Source of the DNA: an uncultured Mucilaginibacter sp.
GTDB lineage: Bacteria > Bacteroidota > Bacteroidia > Sphingobacteriales > Sphingobacteriaceae
NCBI GenBank assembly: GCA_903866915.1
Contig: CAIPPO010000018.1
Span: 1 to 41,583, forward strand
DNA length: 41,583 nt
Reading direction: 5' to 3'
Program-made: the position numbers and the translations under genes
Notes under the pieces: model-generated
The model's input: the letters and a program-made list of their open reading frames with translations, nothing else
Told to the model about the DNA's origin: nothing
Database searches by the model: none
Part shown: piece by piece, positions 39,363 through 41,583 of the stretch
Numbering within the stretch: position 1 is the stretch's first letter
Layout of the letters: every line of letters begins with the position of its first letter

Positions 39363-41583
39363 TCAAATAGCGTCTTTTTCTTCCGGGTTTCTGTTGAATG
39401 TACCCGAATGATCAGCTATACCTTCATGTATCAAGTTGCCAGCAGCAGCGTCCTGGTTGCCACCTTCAGGTCCGTTTACAAATTCGTCGTAAGTGGTACG
39501 ATGGTCGAACGGACGTTTGCCCAAAATTTCTTCCAGGTCAGATTGAAACAATATTTCTTTTTCTAAAAGCTTATTGGCCAATTTTTCCAATCCATCACGT
39601 TTATCGGTCAGTAATTGTTTGGTCCGTGCGTAAACCCTGGTAATTTGTCCGCGTACTTCTTCATCGATCATTTCGGATGTCTTTTCCGAATAAGGTTTGT
39701 TGAACTGGTACTCGCCCTGCGTATCATTGAACGAAACATTGCCCACCTTTTCGTTCATACCATATATAGTTACCATGGCATAGGCGAGCTTAGTGATTCT
39801 TTCAAGGTCATTTTGAGCGCCTGTTGAGATTTTTCCGAAGGTAATGTCTTCTGCAACGCGTCCACCCATAGTCATACACATGCCGTCGATCAATTGTTCG
39901 GTAGTATACAAAAACTGTTCTTTAGGTAAATACTGCGCATAACCCAACGCAGCAACACCGCGCGGAACAATAGAGACCTTCACCAGTGGATCTGCATATT
40001 CCAGAAACCAGCCTGCTATAGCATGGCCAGCTTCGTGGTAAGCCACAATGCGTTTTTCTTCCGGAGAGATGATCTTGTTCTTTTTTTCCAATCCACCGAT
40101 CACACGATCAATAGCATCCTGGAAATCGGCCATGTCTACAGCTTCCTTATTTTTCCGGGCAGCAATTAACGCGGCCTCGTTACAAACGTTGGCAATTTCG
40201 GCACCTGCAAAACCTGGTGTTTGAGCCGAAAGCTTTTTGGCGTCAACTCCTTCGGCCAGTTTAACCGGCTTTAAATGCACTTTAAATATTTGTTCGCGAC
40301 CAACCAGGTCGGGTTTATCAATAGAAACCTGCCTGTCAAAACGGCCGGGGCGAAGCAATGCAGAGTCTAATACATCGGGGCGGTTGGTTGCAGCTAATAT
40401 GATGATTCCAGAATCGGTACCGAAACCATCCATTTCAACCAGCAATTGGTTAAGCGTATTTTCGCGTTCGTCGTTACCGCCTACAATATTATTTTTGCCA
40501 CGGGCACGGCCTATAGCGTCAATTTCGTCGATGAATATAATACATGGGGCTTTGTCTTTCGCCTGGCGGAACAAATCCCGCACTCGTGAAGCACCCACAC
40601 CAACAAACATTTCAACAAAGTCGGAACCCGATAGCGAGAAGAAGGGAACTTGTGCCTCGCCTGCAACGGCTTTTGCCAATAACGTTTTACCAGTACCCGG
40701 CGAACCGATCAGTAAAGCACCTTTAGGTATCTTACCACCCAGGTTGGTGTATTTTTTGGGATTTTTAAGGAAATCGACAATTTCCATAACTTCCTGCTTT
40801 GCTTCTTCAAGCCCGGCTACATCGTTAAAGGTAACAGATACCTGTGCTTCTTTATCAAAAAGCGTTGCCTTTGATTTGCCGATATTAAATATCTGGCCAC
40901 CCGGACCGCCACCACCTCCGCCTGACATGCGGCGCATGATAAATATCCAAACCACTGCAAATAATACAATCATGATGACACCCTGGAACAATACACTCGA
41001 GAAAATACTGTTAGGTTGGGTATATTCAATTTGTACCTTTTCTGCTTCTGAAAATTCCTTTTCTGCTGCGGCAAGGTGCTGATTAAGCGTTTCATAGGAT
41101 GCATCTGTAAAATAATACTGAGGGCCGGGGTTGGATGCGCCGCCTATAGCTCTTTGCGTTTGTATATTTTTGTAAAAATCGGGTCTTGCTTTAATAGCCT
41201 CAGCTTTAATAAATACATCTACTGTTATCAGGTCGCCGTTTTTTGAAACCTGGAGTTTCTCAACATCGTGATGCTTCAGCATATTAGTCTCGAAAGACTG
41301 ATAACTTATTTGCTCGGCACTGCTACCATTAAAAAAGTACCCAACACCCAGCAATATCATAATAACTATAGCATAAAGCCACATTATATTGAATTTAGGC
41401 GGCTTTGAAGAGGGCTTCTTGCTTGATATTTTTCGTATGGGTTTTGGACTATCGGGTTTATTAGGTTTTTCCTTTACTACTTCCTTTTTTTCTTCAATTA
41501 CGTCAATTAATACAGGAGTGCTGCATTTAGGGCATTTAAATTTTTTTCCGCGATATTTATCTTCAAAATCTCTTACATTACCA
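39363..41583 (-). CDS. ftsH: ATP-dependent zinc metalloprotease FtsH (5' end beyond window)
   Basis: This membrane-bound AAA+ protease degrades membrane and regulatory proteins. Counting from the Met in MWLYAIV (41382-41384), TM1 is at about 2-18, a periplasmic domain at about 20-120 and TM2 at about 128-148. Walker A GSPGTGKT is at 227-234, with [11 protein letters not shown], the second-region [14 protein letters not shown] and [11 protein letters not shown] following. The zinc site is HEAGH at 450-454. The frame stays open through 66 more codons to the window edge (first full codon 41582-41580), with no Met. This extension reads as a Lys/Pro-rich linker and a half zinc ribbon ([15 protein letters not shown]). 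The true start is therefore beyond the window. The LUD gene follows downstream. Confidence 0.97.
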   Translation of the reverse strand, partial: GNVRDFEDKYRGKKFKCPKCSTPVLIDVIEEKKEVVKEKPNKPDSPKPIRKISSKKPSSKPPKFNIMWLYAIVIMILLGVGYFFNGSSAEQISYQSFETNMLKHHDVEKLQVSKNGDLITVDVFIKAEAIKARPDFYKNIQTQRAIGGASNPGPQYYFTDASYETLNQHLAAAEKEFSEAEKVQIEYTQPNSIFSSVLFQGVIMIVLFAVVWIFIMRRMSGGGGGGPGGQIFNIGKSKATLFDKEAQVSVTFNDVAGLEEAKQEVMEIVDFLKNPKKYTNLGGKIPKGALLIGSPGTGKTLLAKAVAGEAQVPFFSLSGSDFVEMFVGVGASRVRDLFRQAKDKAPCIIFIDEIDAIGRARGKNNIVGGNDERENTLNQLLVEMDGFGTDSGIIILAATNRPDVLDSALLRPGRFDRQVSIDKPDLVGREQIFKVHLKPVKLAEGVDAKKLSAQTPGFAGAEIANVCNEAALIAARKNKEAVDMADFQDAIDRVIGGLEKKNKIISPEEKRIVAYHEAGHAIAGWFLEYADPLVKVSIVPRGVAALGYAQYLPKEQFLYTTEQLIDGMCMTMGGRVAEDITFGKISTGAQNDLERITKLAYAMVTIYGMNEKVGNVSFNDTQGEYQFNKPYSEKTSEMIDEEVRGQITRVYARTKQLLTDKRDGLEKLANKLLEKEILFQSDLEEILGKRPFDHRTTYDEFVNGPEGGNQDAAAGNLIHEGIADHSGTFNRNPEEKDAI

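Noticed and set aside
40237..41082. 281-codon open frame on the plus strand inside ftsH
   Set aside because: It is antisense to the FtsH AAA+ domain, and its low-complexity Ser/Pro-rich product reflects the reversed codons.
1..41583. tRNA, rRNA, transposase, integrase or phage genes
   Set aside because: None of the expected sequence landmarks were seen by eye. A tRNA or covariance-model scan was not possible here.

Overview
This window reads as chromosomal DNA of a Bacteroidota species, most likely a Sphingobacteriaceae member close to Mucilaginibacter or Pedobacter. The reasons are the promoter style (TAnnTTTG -7 elements, with TTTG 19 bases upstream in the best cases), the near absence of Shine-Dalgarno sequences, and family-typical genes: ApbE/DUF4266/DUF3570, a long Nif3 followed by a C4 zinc-ribbon coiled-coil protein, and an AsmA-like/GT51 transglycosylase. 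The taxonomic call is inference from gene content, not from a marker search. I see no rRNA, tRNA, CRISPR array, insertion sequence or phage gene.

Layout. 1-2.1 kb: a small lipoprotein, a secreted alpha/beta hydrolase and a small membrane protein. 2.1-6.7 kb: the most interesting block, a FAD:protein FMN transferase (ApbE), a 73-residue DUF4266 protein ending in GGGCGCN, a DUF3570 outer-membrane barrel, a thioredoxin-like protein and a WxPGxW-repeat exported protein, closed by a good terminator. 6.8-11.1 kb: an AlkD-like protein, a methyltransferase, a hybrid histidine kinase and a second copy of the secreted hydrolase. 11.2-14.3 kb: type I pullulanase and a LacI-type regulator. 14.4-22.9 kb: housekeeping genes (GT51 transglycosylase, Mrp and NifU-domain Fe-S proteins, peptide deformylase, M16 peptidase, Tat-exported TIM-barrel protein, hypoxanthine phosphoribosyltransferase). 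23.0-27.8 kb: a secreted transglutaminase-like protein and Mfd. 28.0-33.8 kb: DUF4199, DUF2752 and TM2 membrane proteins, a nitrilase, a GH29 fucosidase, Nif3 and the zinc-ribbon protein. 33.8-36.0 kb: a lipoprotein bracketed by decayed repeat arrays, and a radical SAM protein. 36.0-38.5 kb: a tight four-gene operon of a small CPxxC-tailed protein, a multi-pass membrane protein, a histidine kinase and a LuxR-type response regulator. 38.6-41.6 kb: a LUD-domain protein and FtsH.

Two blocks look like under-described systems. The ApbE-DUF4266-DUF3570-thioredoxin block suggests an envelope redox module in which a tiny exported Gly/Cys-tailed protein is modified or reduced and works with an outer-membrane barrel. 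The four-gene signalling operon pairs a cytoplasmic small protein ending in CPTMC with a membrane protein and a sensor kinase that has almost no sensory region of its own. A third point is that the FtsH reading frame runs off the window edge and carries half of a zinc ribbon ahead of its first membrane segment.

Several genes have a TAnnTTTG-type element only 4-8 bases before the start codon (def, M16 peptidase, mfd, mrp, and more weakly hpt and the nitrilase). This predicts leaderless or very short-leader mRNAs. All functional statements come from reading motifs by eye. No database search was run.
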